DNA of 39,084 nucleotides, taken from positions 1,719 through 40,802 of the forward strand of contig JAOACA010000008.1 in the NCBI GenBank assembly GCA_026418075.1, in the 5' to 3' direction. This document shows positions 9,244 through 17,781 of the stretch, one piece after another. Positions within the stretch are counted from its first letter, which is position 1. Each line of letters begins with the position of its first letter. The notes beneath the pieces are model-generated. The model was given only the letters and a program-made list of their open reading frames with translations, was not told where the DNA came from and ran no database searches. The translations under genes were made by a program, and so were the position numbers. This DNA is from Candidatus Bipolaricaulota bacterium (GTDB taxonomy: Bacteria > Bipolaricaulota > Bipolaricaulia > Bipolaricaulales > Bipolaricaulaceae).

Positions 9244-9714
9244 CTACGCCTCCTCGCGGGGGGACTCCCCGCCCTCCGCGCGGCCGCCGGCGGCCTCGAT
9301 CTTCTGGCGGGCCGCCTTGCTGAACCGGTCCGCCTTGACCACCAGGGCTTTGGTGAGCTCCCCCCGGCCGAGGACCTTCAGCCCCGCCTTGGGGTCCTTC
9401 ACCACGCCCCGCCGAAGGAGTTCATCCAGGGTGACCACGTCCCCTGGGGCGAAGCGGGCATCAAGCTCGTCCACGTTGACCACGGCATACTCGGTCCGGG
9501 CCACGTTGTGGAAGCCCCTCTTGGGGAAGCGCATCCAGAACGGGGTTTGTCCTCCCTCGAACCCCGGGCGGACGGTGACCCCGGACCGGGACTTCTGGCC
9601 CTTGGTTCCCCGGCCGGACTCGTGGCCCCCGTGGCCGGAGCTGTAGCCTCGTCCAACCCGCTTCGGCCGCCGCTTGCTCCCCGGCACCGGCCGGAGATCA
9701 CTGAGATTCGGCAT
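9244..9714 (-). CDS. rplO: 50S ribosomal protein L15
   Basis: Late-assembly large-subunit protein with a long disordered N-terminal arm rich in Gly/Arg/Lys (RVGRGYSSGHGGHESGRG, residues about 19-36) and a compact C-terminal domain. It has 156 residues, and the C-terminal tail GGRAEGGESPREEA is slightly longer than usual. It overlaps the 3' end of rpsE by 17 bases and touches secY. The rpmD (L30) gene that usually lies between rpsE and rplO is absent. Confidence 0.95.
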   Translation of the reverse strand: MPNLSDLRPVPGSKRRPKRVGRGYSSGHGGHESGRGTKGQKSRSGVTVRPGFEGGQTPFWMRFPKRGFHNVARTEYAVVNVDELDARFAPGDVVTLDELLRRGVVKDPKAGLKVLGRGELTKALVVKADRFSKAARQKIEAAGGRAEGGESPREEA

Positions 9715-10210
9715 CGTCCACCTCCAGGATCTCCTCGACCGCCTTCCCCCGCCGGGCGGCCACCGTCTCCGGGGCCTCCAGCTGGGCCAAGGCGTCGAGG
9801 GTGGCCCGGGCGAGGTTGAGGGGGTTGGTGGAGCGGAGGGCCTTGGTAAGGATGTTGCGAATCCCGGCGATTCGACACACCGCGCCCACCGTCCGGCCGG
9901 CGATGACCCCCGTCCCCGGGTACGCCGGTCGCAGGAGGACCCGCGCTGCCCCGAACTGCCCGTAGGCCTCGTGGGGGATCGTCCCGTCCTGGATCGGGAC
10001 GGTCACCAAGTGCTTCATCGCGTCGCGGATCGCCTGCTGGACGGCCTGGGGAATCTCCACGGACTTGCCCACGCCGACCCCAACCCGGCCCGCCCCATCC
10101 CCGGCCACGACCACGACCCGGAACCGGAGGCGCTTTCCGCCCTTGGTAACCTTCCCCACGCGGCGGATGTCGATGACCTCGTGCGCTGGCTGTTCCGCAA
10201 ACCGTGCCAT
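9698..10210 (-). CDS. rpsE: 30S ribosomal protein S5
   Basis: Small-subunit protein at the mRNA entry channel, important for decoding fidelity; 170 residues. An N-terminal double-stranded RNA-binding fold (VIDIRRVGKVTKGGKRLRF, then GVGVGKSVEIPQAVQQA) is followed by the S5 C-terminal domain (GVIAGRTVGAVCRIAGIRN). ATG 10210 overlaps the rplR stop (TGATG); the longer in-frame ORF lies over rplR and is rejected. Confidence 0.96.
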   Translation of the reverse strand: MARFAEQPAHEVIDIRRVGKVTKGGKRLRFRVVVVAGDGAGRVGVGVGKSVEIPQAVQQAIRDAMKHLVTVPIQDGTIPHEAYGQFGAARVLLRPAYPGTGVIAGRTVGAVCRIAGIRNILTKALRSTNPLNLARATLDALAQLEAPETVAARRGKAVEEILEVDDAESQ

Positions 10211-10572
10211 CAGAACTCTAGCCCTCCCTCGCGGGCCGCCTCGGCCAGGGCCCGAACCTGGCCGTGGTAGGGATAGCCCCCGCGATCGAACACCACCCGG
10301 CGGATCCCGCGCTCCCGCGCCCGCTGGGCCACGAGCTGCCCCACCGCCCGCGCCCCCACCACGGTGGCCTTGACCCCGCGGGCCCGGAGCTCCGGGGACA
10401 GGGTGGAGGCCGCGGCCAGGGTGTGGCCCCGCTCGTCGTCCACCACCTGGGCGTAGATGTGGTGGAGGCTCTTGTAGACGCACAGCCGGGGCCGGTCCGC
10501 CGTCCCGTGGACCCGCCGCCGGATCCGCGCCTTCCGCTTCAGCCGCCGCTCGTTTCGCGATAGCCTGGCCAT
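10210..10572 (-). CDS. rplR: 50S ribosomal protein L18
   Basis: 5S rRNA-binding protein of the central protuberance, 120 residues. The basic N-terminus ([20 protein letters not shown]) binds 5S rRNA; the conserved [18 protein letters not shown] and [24 protein letters not shown] blocks follow. ATG 10572 lies one base after the rplF stop. Upstream in-frame sequence comes from rplF in another frame. Confidence 0.96.
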   Translation of the reverse strand: MARLSRNERRLKRKARIRRRVHGTADRPRLCVYKSLHHIYAQVVDDERGHTLAAASTLSPELRARGVKATVVGARAVGQLVAQRARERGIRRVVFDRGGYPYHGQVRALAEAAREGGLEF

Positions 10573-10573
10573 A

Positions 10574-11119
10574 CTACGCCTTCGCCCCCGTCTTGCCCGC
10601 CTTGCGGACGATCTCCTCCCCGCGGTAACGGATCCCCGTCCCCCGGTAGGGTTCCGGGGGCCGCAGGGCGCGGATGTCCGCCGCCACCTGGCCCACAACC
10701 TGGTTGTCGATCCCTCGGATCACAATCCGGTTGGGCTCAGGGACGGAGAACTCAATCCCGTCGGGGATCTCGTACCGGACGGGGTGGGAGAACCCCAGCT
10801 CCAGGACGAGGGTCCGCCCCTCGGCCCGGGCTCGGTACCCCAGCCCCTGGATCTCCAGCTCCTTTTCCCACTTCTGGGTGACCCCGCGGATCATGTTGGC
10901 GATGAGGGCCCGGTACAGGCCGTGGCGGGCGCGGTACGCGGCCCGCTCGCCCTTCCGCTCCACCCGGACCGCGCCATCGGCCACGCGGACGGAGACGTAC
11001 GCCGGGTCGTAGGCGCACGCCAAGGTCCCGTGGGGCCCCTTCACCGTGACCCGGCCCTCCTCCACCGTCACCTGGACCCCTGGCGGAATCGGGATTGGTT
11101 TCCTTCCGATCTTGGACAT
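10574..11119 (-). CDS. rplF: 50S ribosomal protein L6
   Basis: Large-subunit protein near the sarcin-ricin loop and factor-binding site, 181 residues with two homologous alpha/beta domains. It starts [17 protein letters not shown], contains KGPHGTL, and ends with the characteristic second-domain signature [19 protein letters not shown]. One base separates the rpsH stop from its ATG. Confidence 0.97.
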   Translation of the reverse strand: MSKIGRKPIPIPPGVQVTVEEGRVTVKGPHGTLACAYDPAYVSVRVADGAVRVERKGERAAYRARHGLYRALIANMIRGVTQKWEKELEIQGLGYRARAEGRTLVLELGFSHPVRYEIPDGIEFSVPEPNRIVIRGIDNQVVGQVAADIRALRPPEPYRGTGIRYRGEEIVRKAGKTGAKA

Positions 11120-11120
11120 C

Positions 11121-11522
11121 TCACCACACCTCGTAGAGGAGCTCGCCGCCGATCCCCCGCCGGCGCGCCTCGCGGCCGGTCATGATCCCCTGAGACGTGG
11201 ACAGGACGGCGGTCCCCAGGCCGCTCCGGGTCCGGGGGATCTCGGAGGCCCCCACGTACACCCGCCGGGAGGGGGTGCTCACCCGCCGCAGGCCCCGGAT
11301 CGCCGGCCGGATCCCGCGGGTTCCGACCCGCTGGTACTTGAGCTTGAGCCGGAGCAAGGGGTAGGAGGGCCCCTCCTCCACCGTGTAAGACTCGATGTAC
11401 CCTTCCTCGGCGAGGATGCGCGCGATCTCCGCCTTCATCCGGGAGGAGGGAAGGACCACCTCCTCGGCTGAGCGGGCAAGAGCGTTGCGAATCCGCGTGA
11501 TCATGTCGGCAATCGGGTCCAT
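11121..11522 (-). CDS. rpsH: 30S ribosomal protein S8
   Basis: Primary binder of the 16S central domain and the known translational repressor of the spc operon in E. coli. The 133-residue sequence starts MDPIADMITRIRNAL and contains the C-terminal STSQGIMTGREARRRGIGGE loop that binds RNA. The gene lies 10 bases after rpsN; I saw no obvious spc-type S8 target, as only a few bases are available upstream of rplE. Confidence 0.97.
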   Translation of the reverse strand: MDPIADMITRIRNALARSAEEVVLPSSRMKAEIARILAEEGYIESYTVEEGPSYPLLRLKLKYQRVGTRGIRPAIRGLRRVSTPSRRVYVGASEIPRTRSGLGTAVLSTSQGIMTGREARRRGIGGELLYEVW

Positions 11523-11532
11523 CGCGCCCTCC

Positions 11533-11718
11533 TCACCACGCCGCCTTCTTCACACCCGGAAGCTGCCCGTCCAGGGCCAGTTTGCGGAAGCAAAGCCGGC
11601 ACAGCCCAAAATCGCGGATGTACGCCCGCGGTCGGCCGCACAGGTTGCACCGGTTGCGCTTCCGCACAGCAAACTTCGGCGGGCGGCGCGCCTTCAGAAT
11701 CATCGCCTTCCGTGCCAT
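11533..11718 (-). CDS. rpsN: 30S ribosomal protein S14, zinc type
   Basis: Short (61 residues), zinc-containing type Z form of S14, needed late in 30S head assembly. The ligands are two CxxC pairs in [20 protein letters not shown]. The N-terminus [20 protein letters not shown] is typical. RBS GGAGGGGAGG lies upstream of the ATG. Confidence 0.97.
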   Translation of the reverse strand: MARKAMILKARRPPKFAVRKRNRCNLCGRPRAYIRDFGLCRLCFRKLALDGQLPGVKKAAW

Positions 11719-11727
11719 CCTCCCCTC

Positions 11728-12261
11728 CTACCCCTTCCGGAACGCGCAGCCAAGCGCCTCCAGAAGCGCCCGCCCCTCCCGGTCCGTCCGGGCCGTCGTC
11801 ACCACCGTGATGTCCATCCCCTGGGGGCGGACCACGTCGTCGTAGGACACCTCGGGGAACACAAGCTGCTCCGGAAGCCCAATGGAGAAGTTACCCCGGC
11901 CGTCGAACGCGTCCGGGGACACCCCCTTGAAGTCCCGGATCCCCGGGAGAGCCACGTGGAACAGCTTGTAGAGGAACTCGTACGCCCGCGGCCCGCGGAG
12001 GGTGACCATGCAGCCAATCGCGTCCCCTTCCCGGATCTTGAAGTCGGAGATCGCCCGCTTGGCCCTGGTCACCACGGGCTTTTGGCCCGCGATCTGGGCG
12101 AGGTTCTTCACCGCCCCCTCCAGGACCTTCGGGTCGTCGTGCTTGCCCACCCCCATGTTGATCACGACCTTCTCCACCCGGGGAACCTCCATCACGTTCC
12201 GGTACCCCAGCTCCCGCATGAGCCTGGGGACAATTTCCTTGCGGTAGCGTTCGTAGAGCAT
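11728..12261 (-). CDS. rplE: 50S ribosomal protein L5
   Basis: 5S rRNA-binding protein of the central protuberance, contacting S13 and P-site tRNA. It has 177 residues with the conserved [38 protein letters not shown] and [14 protein letters not shown] motifs in the family order. Three bases separate it from rplX. Confidence 0.97.
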   Translation of the reverse strand: MLYERYRKEIVPRLMRELGYRNVMEVPRVEKVVINMGVGKHDDPKVLEGAVKNLAQIAGQKPVVTRAKRAISDFKIREGDAIGCMVTLRGPRAYEFLYKLFHVALPGIRDFKGVSPDAFDGRGNFSIGLPEQLVFPEVSYDDVVRPQGMDITVVTTARTDREGRALLEALGCAFRKG

Positions 12262-12264
12262 GGC

Positions 12265-12573
12265 CTAGAACGTGGCCCCGCACTGCTTGCACTGGCGGAG
12301 CTTCCTTCCCTCCACCACGGCGAACCCGATCCGGGTGGGCACGCTGCACTCGGGGCAGACGACCTTGACCTTGGCAAGGGGGATCGGGGCTTCCCGCTTG
12401 ATGATCCCCGGTTCCCGCACCGCCTGGGTCGGGCGCTGGTGCTTCGTCACGAGGTTGACCCCTTCCACGAGCACCCGGTCCCTGTCCGGGAACACCTGGA
12501 TCACCTTGCCGATCTTTCCCCGGTCGTCCCCGGAGATGACCTTCACCCGGTCCCCTTTGCGCACCTTCCGCAT
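12265..12573 (-). CDS. rplX: 50S ribosomal protein L24 with C-terminal zinc ribbon
   Basis: Assembly-initiator protein of the large subunit near the exit tunnel; 102 residues. The N-terminal KOW motif (KGDRVKVISGDDRGKIGKV) is followed by a CPEC...CKQC tail, which forms the zinc-ribbon-like end kept by L24 of many Gram-positive and thermophilic bacteria and lost in enterobacteria. The order rplN-rplX-rplE is canonical. Confidence 0.96.
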   Translation of the reverse strand: MRKVRKGDRVKVISGDDRGKIGKVIQVFPDRDRVLVEGVNLVTKHQRPTQAVREPGIIKREAPIPLAKVKVVCPECSVPTRIGFAVVEGRKLRQCKQCGATF

Positions 12574-12581
12574 CGCGCCTC

Positions 12582-12944
12582 CTACACCACCTCGGGGGCG
12601 ACGGAGATGATCCGCATCATCCCCCGTTCGCGGAGCTCCCGCGCCACCGGGCCGAACACCCGGGTCCCCAAGGGCTGCAGGGCCTTGTCCACGAGCACCA
12701 CCGCGTTGTCATCGAACCGGATCGTGCTCCCGTCCTCCCGGCGGTAGGGAACCCGCGTCCGGACCACAACCCCCCGGACGATGGCCCCCTTGGTGAACTC
12801 CGAGGTCGGGATCCGCTTTTTCACCGAGGCAACCACGATGTCCCCGATCTGGGCGCTCTTCTTCTTCCCCAGCACGTTGATGCACTCCACCTCTTTGACC
12901 CCGGTGTTGTCGGCCACGATGAGCCGCGTCGTTGGGTAGATCAT
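12582..12944 (-). CDS. rplN: 50S ribosomal protein L14
   Basis: Large-subunit protein next to L19 that forms intersubunit bridge B8 and contacts the RsfS silencing factor site. It has 120 residues, starting MIYPTTRLIVADNTGVKEV and ending ERGMMRIISVAPEVV. The conserved GDIVVASVKKR segment is present. ATG 12944 lies 4 bases after the rpsQ stop; in-frame sequence upstream is a shadow of rpsQ. Confidence 0.97.
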   Translation of the reverse strand: MIYPTTRLIVADNTGVKEVECINVLGKKKSAQIGDIVVASVKKRIPTSEFTKGAIVRGVVVRTRVPYRREDGSTIRFDDNAVVLVDKALQPLGTRVFGPVARELRERGMMRIISVAPEVV

Positions 12945-12948
12945 GGCC

Positions 12949-13194
12949 TCACCCCTCGGCGCGGCGGACGACCTCCACCAGCCGCCACCGCTTGAGCTTG
13001 GACAGGGGGCGCGTCTCCTCGATTCGGACCACGTCCCCCACCCGCGCCTGCTCCTTCTCGTCGTGGACGTAGTACTTCGTCCGCAGGCGGCGCCGCTTCC
13101 CGTAGAGGGGATCGGCGACAAACCGGTCCTCCACCACCACCACGGTCTTCTGCATCGCGTCGCTCACCACGCGACCGACCCGCTGCCTACGCAT
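12949..13194 (-). CDS. rpsQ: 30S ribosomal protein S17
   Basis: OB-fold primary 16S rRNA binder, 81 residues. [25 protein letters not shown] and the [21 protein letters not shown] block are diagnostic; for the family the latter binds rRNA. The 5' end overlaps rpmC by 8 bases. Confidence 0.96.
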   Translation of the reverse strand: MRRQRVGRVVSDAMQKTVVVVEDRFVADPLYGKRRRLRTKYYVHDEKEQARVGDVVRIEETRPLSKLKRWRLVEVVRRAEG

Positions 13195-13378
13195 GGCCCT
13201 TCTCCTTGAGCACCGTGAGCGCCCGGGCGATGTCCCGCTTCGTCTTCTCCAGCTCCGCCGTGTTCGTCAGCCGCCCCGAGGCGAGCTGGAACCGGAGGGT
13301 AAACAGCTTCTTCTTCCACTCCCGAACCCGGGCCTGAAGCTCGTCCGGGGTGAGCTCCCGCAGCTCCCGCGCCCTCAT
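13187..13378 (-). CDS. rpmC: 50S ribosomal protein L29
   Basis: Two-helix protein of 63 residues at the tunnel exit, part of the platform that docks SRP and trigger factor. It reads [20 protein letters not shown], then [18 protein letters not shown] and a helical [13 protein letters not shown] end, matching the family throughout. The ATG overlaps the rplP stop by 4 bases and its 3' end overlaps rpsQ by 8. Confidence 0.96.
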   Translation of the reverse strand: MRARELRELTPDELQARVREWKKKLFTLRFQLASGRLTNTAELEKTKRDIARALTVLKEKGHA

Positions 13379-13803
13379 CGTTCCCCTCCCAGCTGGAACC
13401 GGGCCTTGAGGCGGGTGGGGATGGGGAGCTTGGCCGACACCTTGTGGTGGATCTCCTTGGCCTCGGCCTCGCTCACCCCGGAGAACTCGAACATCACCCG
13501 CCCGGGGCGGACCACCGCCACCCAGTTCTCCACCTCGCCCTTCCCCTTCCCCATCCGGGACTCGGCGGCGATCTTCGTGTAGGGTTTATCGGGGAAGATC
13601 CGGACCCAGACGCGACCGCGGTGGGTGGCCCGGGCCAGGGCGGTCCGCACCGCCTCGATCTGCTGGCTCGTGATCCACGCCGGGGCGAGGGCCTGGATCC
13701 CGTACTCCCCAAACGACACCTCGGCCCCCCGGGAGGCCATCCCCTTCATCCGTCCCCGCTGCTGCTTGCGGTACTTCGTCCGCTTGGGAAAGAGCGTGGC
13801 CAT
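13375..13803 (-). CDS. rplP: 50S ribosomal protein L16
   Basis: Large-subunit protein contacting A-site tRNA and 23S helix 38; 142 residues. [16 protein letters not shown], the [10 protein letters not shown] loop, [15 protein letters not shown] and [18 protein letters not shown] are the conserved blocks, in order. One base lies between the rpsC stop and its ATG. The gene order rpsC-rplP-rpmC-rpsQ is canonical for the S10 operon. Confidence 0.97.
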   Translation of the reverse strand: MATLFPKRTKYRKQQRGRMKGMASRGAEVSFGEYGIQALAPAWITSQQIEAVRTALARATHRGRVWVRIFPDKPYTKIAAESRMGKGKGEVENWVAVVRPGRVMFEFSGVSEAEAKEIHHKVSAKLPIPTRLKARFQLGGER

Positions 13804-13804
13804 C

Positions 13805-14467
13805 CTACTTCACCTCCGCCCCGCCCCGGTCGGACAGGGACCACACCTCGCCGCGGAACACCCACGCCTTGACCCCGATCACGCCGTACTTCGTCCACGC
13901 CTCGGCCAGGCCGTAGTCCACATCGGCGCGCAGGGTGTGGAGGGGCACGCGGCCCTCCTTCATCTCCACGGACCGGGCGATCTCCGCGCCCCCCAGCCGG
14001 CCCGAGATCCGGATCTTGGCCCCTTGGGCCCCGGCGGCGATGATCCGCCGGAGGGTCTCCTTCATCGCCCGGTAGGGGTTGATGCGGTTTTCGATCTGGA
14101 ACGCCACGTCCTGGGCCACAAGGGGGGCCTCAAGCTCCGGCCGCTCGACCTCCATCACCCCGATCCGCACCTCGCGGCCGACGAGCTTGGACAGGCGCTC
14201 TTGGAGGGCAGCGATCTCCGCCCCGCCCCGGCCGATGATGATCCCCGGCCGAGCCGCCCGGATCGTCACCGTCACCCGGCCCTCGGTCGTCCGCTCGATC
14301 AGGGTCTCGGCGATCCCCGCCCCTTTGTACGCCTGGAGGATCTCCGCCCGGAGGCGGTGGTCCTCGGCCACGTACTCGGGGACCTTGGGGTCGGGGGCAA
14401 ACCAGTTCGAGCGCCACTTCCTGAGGACCCCGATCCGGAACCCGACCGGATGCGTCTTGTGACCCAC
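13805..14467 (-). CDS. rpsC: 30S ribosomal protein S3
   Basis: Small-subunit head protein at the mRNA entry pore with helicase-like role together with S4 and S5; 220 residues. The N-terminus [20 protein letters not shown] is typical, the type II KH domain has its GxxG loop in [10 protein letters not shown], and the C-terminal domain carries [16 protein letters not shown]. Its ATG shares one base with the rplV stop. Confidence 0.97.
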   Translation of the reverse strand: MGHKTHPVGFRIGVLRKWRSNWFAPDPKVPEYVAEDHRLRAEILQAYKGAGIAETLIERTTEGRVTVTIRAARPGIIIGRGGAEIAALQERLSKLVGREVRIGVMEVERPELEAPLVAQDVAFQIENRINPYRAMKETLRRIIAAGAQGAKIRISGRLGGAEIARSVEMKEGRVPLHTLRADVDYGLAEAWTKYGVIGVKAWVFRGEVWSLSDRGGAEVK

Positions 14468-14808
14468 TACTCCTCCTTCTCCGCCACGGCCACGGTGACG
14501 TGGGCGGTGGCCCGGCGGATGACATCCGCCCGCCCAAACGCCCGGGGGTTCAGGCGCTTGATCCGCGGCCCCTCGTCCACCACCGCCCGGACGACCCGGA
14601 GCTTGTCCACGTCCATCTCGAAGTTGTGCTGGGCGTTGGCCACCGCCGAGTCGAGCACCTTCCGGATCACCCGCGCCGCCTTCTGGGGGGACAGGGCCAA
14701 GATCCGCCGCGCCTCGGCTACCGGCTTTCCCCGGATCTCATCGATCACGAGCCGCGCCTTGAGGGGGCTCATCCGCACAAACCGCGCTCGCGCCACCGCT
14801 TCCCGCAT
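14467..14808 (-). CDS. rplV: 50S ribosomal protein L22
   Basis: Exit-tunnel protein whose long beta-hairpin lines the constriction, a site of macrolide resistance changes. The 113-residue sequence contains VRMSPLKARLVIDEIRGK at the start and the hairpin region RIKRLNPRAFGRADVIRRAT. It starts ATG 14808, 9 bases after rpsS. Confidence 0.96.
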   Translation of the reverse strand: MREAVARARFVRMSPLKARLVIDEIRGKPVAEARRILALSPQKAARVIRKVLDSAVANAQHNFEMDVDKLRVVRAVVDEGPRIKRLNPRAFGRADVIRRATAHVTVAVAEKEE

Positions 14809-14817
14809 CTTCCACCC

Positions 14818-15099
14818 CTACTTCGGCACCGCGGTCTTCTTCTTCACGCCGCCGTGGCCGCGGAACACCCTCGTCGGGGCAAACTCCCCCAGCCGGTGCC
14901 CGATCATCGCCTCGGTGATCCGGACCGGGACGTGGGTCCGGCCGTTATGGACCCTGATCGTGAGCCCGACCATCTCGGGGATGATCATTGAACTCCGGGA
15001 CCAGGTCACGATCTCCTGAAGCTCCCCCCGCCTGGCGCGGGCGAGCTTCTCCAGGAGGTGGGGGGCCACGAACGGTCCCTTCTTCTTCGACCGCGCCAT
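14818..15099 (-). CDS. rpsS: 30S ribosomal protein S19
   Basis: Head protein that pairs with S13 and forms bridge B1a; 93 residues. It starts [15 protein letters not shown] and contains the family block [20 protein letters not shown], followed by [20 protein letters not shown]. One base separates it from rplB. Confidence 0.97.
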   Translation of the reverse strand: MARSKKKGPFVAPHLLEKLARARRGELQEIVTWSRSSMIIPEMVGLTIRVHNGRTHVPVRITEAMIGHRLGEFAPTRVFRGHGGVKKKTAVPK

Positions 15100-15100
15100 C

Positions 15101-15922
15101 CTAGTCCCTCCTCTTCAAGATCTTGCTGTCGCTCGCCTTCTTCTTCCGGGTGGGGACGCCGCGGGCGAGCTTCCCCCACGGGGTCTTGGGAGGTCGACCC
15201 TCCCCGGTGCGGCCCTCGCCTCCCCCGTGGGGGTGGTCGTCGGCGCCCATGGCCACGCCCCGGACGGTGGGCCGGCGGCCCAGGTGCCGCACCCGGCCCG
15301 CCTTTCCGTACCGGACGTTCTTGTGGTCGGGGTTGCTCACCCGGCCCACGGTGGCCATGCAGGCAAGGGAAAACACCCGGATCTCCCCCGACGGGAGGCG
15401 GAGGATCGCCCGGTCCTCCTCCTTCCCCAGGAGCTGGGCCGCCGTCCCCGCGGCCCGGGCGACCTTTCCCCGCGATCCCGGGTACAGCTCCACGTTGTGG
15501 ACGAACGTCCCGGCGGGGATCTTCTCCAACGGGAGGGCGTTGCCCACCTTGGGCTCGGCCTGGGGACCGGCCTCCACCGTGTCCCCCACCCGGAGCTCAA
15601 GGGGAGCGAGGATGTACCGCTTCTCCCCGTCGGCGTAGTGGAGGAGGGTGATCCACGCCGAGCGGTTGGGGTCGTACTCGACGGACGCGACCCGGGCGGG
15701 GATCCCCACCTTCTCCCGGGCAAAGTCGATCAGGCGGTACCGGCGCTTGTTCCCGCCCCCCTTGTGGCGGCAGGTGATCCGGCCCTGGCTGTTGCGGCCC
15801 ACAGCCCGGTGGAGGGGGACCACAAGGCCCTTCTCGGGCTCGTCCCGGGTGAGCTCCGCGTAGTCGAGGAGCACCGCGTGGCGCTGTCCCGGCGTGACGG
15901 GTTTGAGTTTTTTCAGGCCCAT
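15101..15922 (-). CDS. rplB: 50S ribosomal protein L2
   Basis: The most conserved large-subunit protein, near the peptidyl transferase centre and needed for subunit joining; 273 residues. Signatures are [19 protein letters not shown] and, in the C-terminal part, [20 protein letters not shown], which keeps the functionally important histidine although the usual MNPVDHPHGGG has changed to [11 protein letters not shown]. The basic tail [16 protein letters not shown] is typical. Four bases separate it from rplW. Confidence 0.97.
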   Translation of the reverse strand: MGLKKLKPVTPGQRHAVLLDYAELTRDEPEKGLVVPLHRAVGRNSQGRITCRHKGGGNKRRYRLIDFAREKVGIPARVASVEYDPNRSAWITLLHYADGEKRYILAPLELRVGDTVEAGPQAEPKVGNALPLEKIPAGTFVHNVELYPGSRGKVARAAGTAAQLLGKEEDRAILRLPSGEIRVFSLACMATVGRVSNPDHKNVRYGKAGRVRHLGRRPTVRGVAMGADDHPHGGGEGRTGEGRPPKTPWGKLARGVPTRKKKASDSKILKRRD

Positions 15923-15926
15923 CCTA

Positions 15927-16220
15927 TCACCCCACGAGGTCGATCTTGTGGCCGGGGGCGAGCTGGACGATCGCCCGCCGCTCGGACCGGGTCCGCCCGT
16001 GCCGCCGGTCCATCCGCGTCCGCCGGGGCTTCCCAGGCCGGTTCATCACCCGCACCCGCAGCACCTTGACCCCAAACAGACCCTCCACCGCAGCCCGGAT
16101 CTCCGCCTTCCCGGCCCCAGGCGCCACCTCGAACGTGTAGCGCCCCTCCTCCATCCCCCGCCAGGTCTTCTCCGACAGAACCGGGCGCACGACCACGTCT
16201 TCCCAGTGCTTGTCAGGCAT
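15927..16220 (-). CDS. rplW: 50S ribosomal protein L23
   Basis: Tunnel-exit protein that docks trigger factor and SRP; 97 residues. The family pattern [29 protein letters not shown] and [13 protein letters not shown] is clear. The conserved trigger factor/SRP-contacting glutamate cannot be assigned with certainty by eye. Its 5' end overlaps rplD by 8 bases. Confidence 0.95.
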   Translation of the reverse strand: MPDKHWEDVVVRPVLSEKTWRGMEEGRYTFEVAPGAGKAEIRAAVEGLFGVKVLRVRVMNRPGKPRRTRMDRRHGRTRSERRAIVQLAPGHKIDLVG

Positions 16221-16851
16221 CGCCCAACCTCCGCTCCAACGCCTGCACCGCCCCGGCGGTGAGGACGAGTCCCTCGTGGGCGAGGACGTCGTAGACGGTG
16301 ACGAGGTCGGCCCGGGCGCAGGACACGCCGGGGATGTTGGAGAACGATTTGACCACGGGAACGCGGTACTCCTCCGGGGCCACGAGGACGAGGGTTTTGG
16401 GGGGGCAGGAGAGCCGGGCGAGGAACGCCAGGCCCTCCTTCGTCTTGGGGCGAGAGAAGGGGATCTCGTCCACCACCTGAACCTTCCCCTCCTGGCAGCG
16501 GGCGGAGAGGGCGGCGGCCAGGGCTTGGCGGCGCATCCGCGTGGGGAGGGTCAGGTTCCACTTCCGCGGCTGGGGGCCGAACGTCACGCCGCCGTGGCGC
16601 CAGATGGGGGAGCGGATCGAGCCGTGGCGGGCCCGGCCGGTGTGCTTCTGGGGCCAGGGCTTCCGCCCTCCCCCGGACACCTCACCCCGGGTCTTCGTGG
16701 CCGCCGTCCCCTGCCGCTCCCGGAGGAGCTCCACCCGGACCGCCCGGTGGAGGAGGTCCCCGGACACGGGCCGCCCGAACACCGCCTCGGGGAGGTCCAC
16801 CGTGCCCGAAGCCGCCGGATCGCTGAACCGATGGAGAGGAACGCTAGGCAT
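16213..16851 (-). CDS. rplD: 50S ribosomal protein L4
   Basis: Large-subunit protein with a loop in the exit tunnel; in E. coli also the autorepressor of the S10 operon. It has 212 residues. The tunnel loop is GEVSGGGRKPWPQKHTGRAR (about residues 56-75), which is the macrolide-related arm, and the body shows KVQVVDEIPFSRPKTK and VYDVLAHEGLVLT. It overlaps rplC and rplW by 8 bases each. Confidence 0.96.
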   Translation of the reverse strand: MPSVPLHRFSDPAASGTVDLPEAVFGRPVSGDLLHRAVRVELLRERQGTAATKTRGEVSGGGRKPWPQKHTGRARHGSIRSPIWRHGGVTFGPQPRKWNLTLPTRMRRQALAAALSARCQEGKVQVVDEIPFSRPKTKEGLAFLARLSCPPKTLVLVAPEEYRVPVVKSFSNIPGVSCARADLVTVYDVLAHEGLVLTAGAVQALERRLGDA

Positions 16852-17464
16852 CGCGCTTCCTTATCCGGAGGAGGCCCGCCCGGGCCCCGGGGACGGACCC
16901 CCGGACCACGAGGAGGTTCCGGGCCGGGTCCACGGCCAACACCGCAAGGTTGCGCACCGTGACCCGGTCAGCACCGTCGTGGCCCGGGTACTTTCGGCCC
17001 TTGACCACCTTCCCCAGCCCCCGCCCCGCCGCGCCGGGTCGCCGGAACCACTTGTGCCCGTGGGACCGGGGCCGGGACCGGAAGTTCCAGCGCTTGATCG
17101 TCCCCTGGAACCCTTTCCCTTTCGTGATCCCCATCACGTCCACCTTCTCCCCCACCGCGAGCTGGTCCACCCCAAGGGTTGCCCCGACCTGGAACGGGGA
17201 CGGGTCGTCCACCCGGGCTTCGTAGAGGTACCGCCGGGGAGGAAGCCCCAGCTTCCGGAACCGGCCGAGGACCGGCTTGGGGAGCTTCCGCTCCGGGACC
17301 TCCCCCGCCCCGAGCTGGAGGGCAGCGTAGCCGTGCTTGTCCGGGGTCTTGACCTCCACCACCACCGCCGGCTCGACCTGGATCACGGTGGCGGCCACGG
17401 CCCGCCCCTCCCCATCAAACCACTGGGTCATCCCCACTTTCCGTCCCACAAACTCCAGCGCCAT
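16844..17464 (-). CDS. rplC: 50S ribosomal protein L3
   Basis: Early-assembling large-subunit protein reaching toward the peptidyl transferase centre; 206 residues. It starts MALEFVGRKVGMTQWFDGEG; the central extension with GITKGKGFQGTIKRWNFRS, then GAAGRGLGKVVKGRKYPGHDG, matches the conserved loops. The usual glutamine in the KGKGFQG motif is the one methylated in some bacteria. Eight bases separate it from rpsJ. Confidence 0.97.
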   Translation of the reverse strand: MALEFVGRKVGMTQWFDGEGRAVAATVIQVEPAVVVEVKTPDKHGYAALQLGAGEVPERKLPKPVLGRFRKLGLPPRRYLYEARVDDPSPFQVGATLGVDQLAVGEKVDVMGITKGKGFQGTIKRWNFRSRPRSHGHKWFRRPGAAGRGLGKVVKGRKYPGHDGADRVTVRNLAVLAVDPARNLLVVRGSVPGARAGLLRIRKRDA

Positions 17465-17472
17465 CGCCTACC

Positions 17473-17781
17473 TCACAGTTTGATCTCGATGTCGATCCCC
17501 GTGGGGAGCTCCACTTCCATGAGCGCGTTGATCGTGGCCGCGGTGGGCTCCCGGATGTCGATCAGCCGCCGGTGGACCTTCCGCTCGAAGTGCTCCATGG
17601 ATCGCTTGTCCACGTGGGGGGAGCGGAGGACGGTGTACAGGCGCCGCTCGGTGGGCAAGGGGATCGGGCCGGACACCTTGGCCCGGCTCGCCAGGGCCGT
17701 GTCCACGATCTTCCGGACGGCGGCATCCACGAGCTCGTGGTCGTAGCTCTGGACCTTGATCCGTATCTTTTCCCTAGCCAT
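17473..17781 (-). CDS. rpsJ: 30S ribosomal protein S10
   Basis: Small-subunit head protein and transcription antitermination partner of NusB (NusE); 102 residues. AREKIRIKVQSYDHELVDAA, GPIPLPTERRLYTVLRSPHV and DKRSMEHFERKVHRRLID are diagnostic. ATG 17781 overlaps the 3' end of fusA by 8 bases, so a tuf gene, usual at this place, is excluded. The longer in-frame ORF upstream lies over fusA. Confidence 0.97.
   Translation of the reverse strand: MAREKIRIKVQSYDHELVDAAVRKIVDTALASRAKVSGPIPLPTERRLYTVLRSPHVDKRSMEHFERKVHRRLIDIREPTAATINALMEVELPTGIDIEIKL

Noticed and set aside
8017-9819. A 600-codon open frame opposite secY, rplO and rpsE
   Set aside because: Same reason; SecY membrane segments and L15/S5 motifs are unambiguous on the minus strand.
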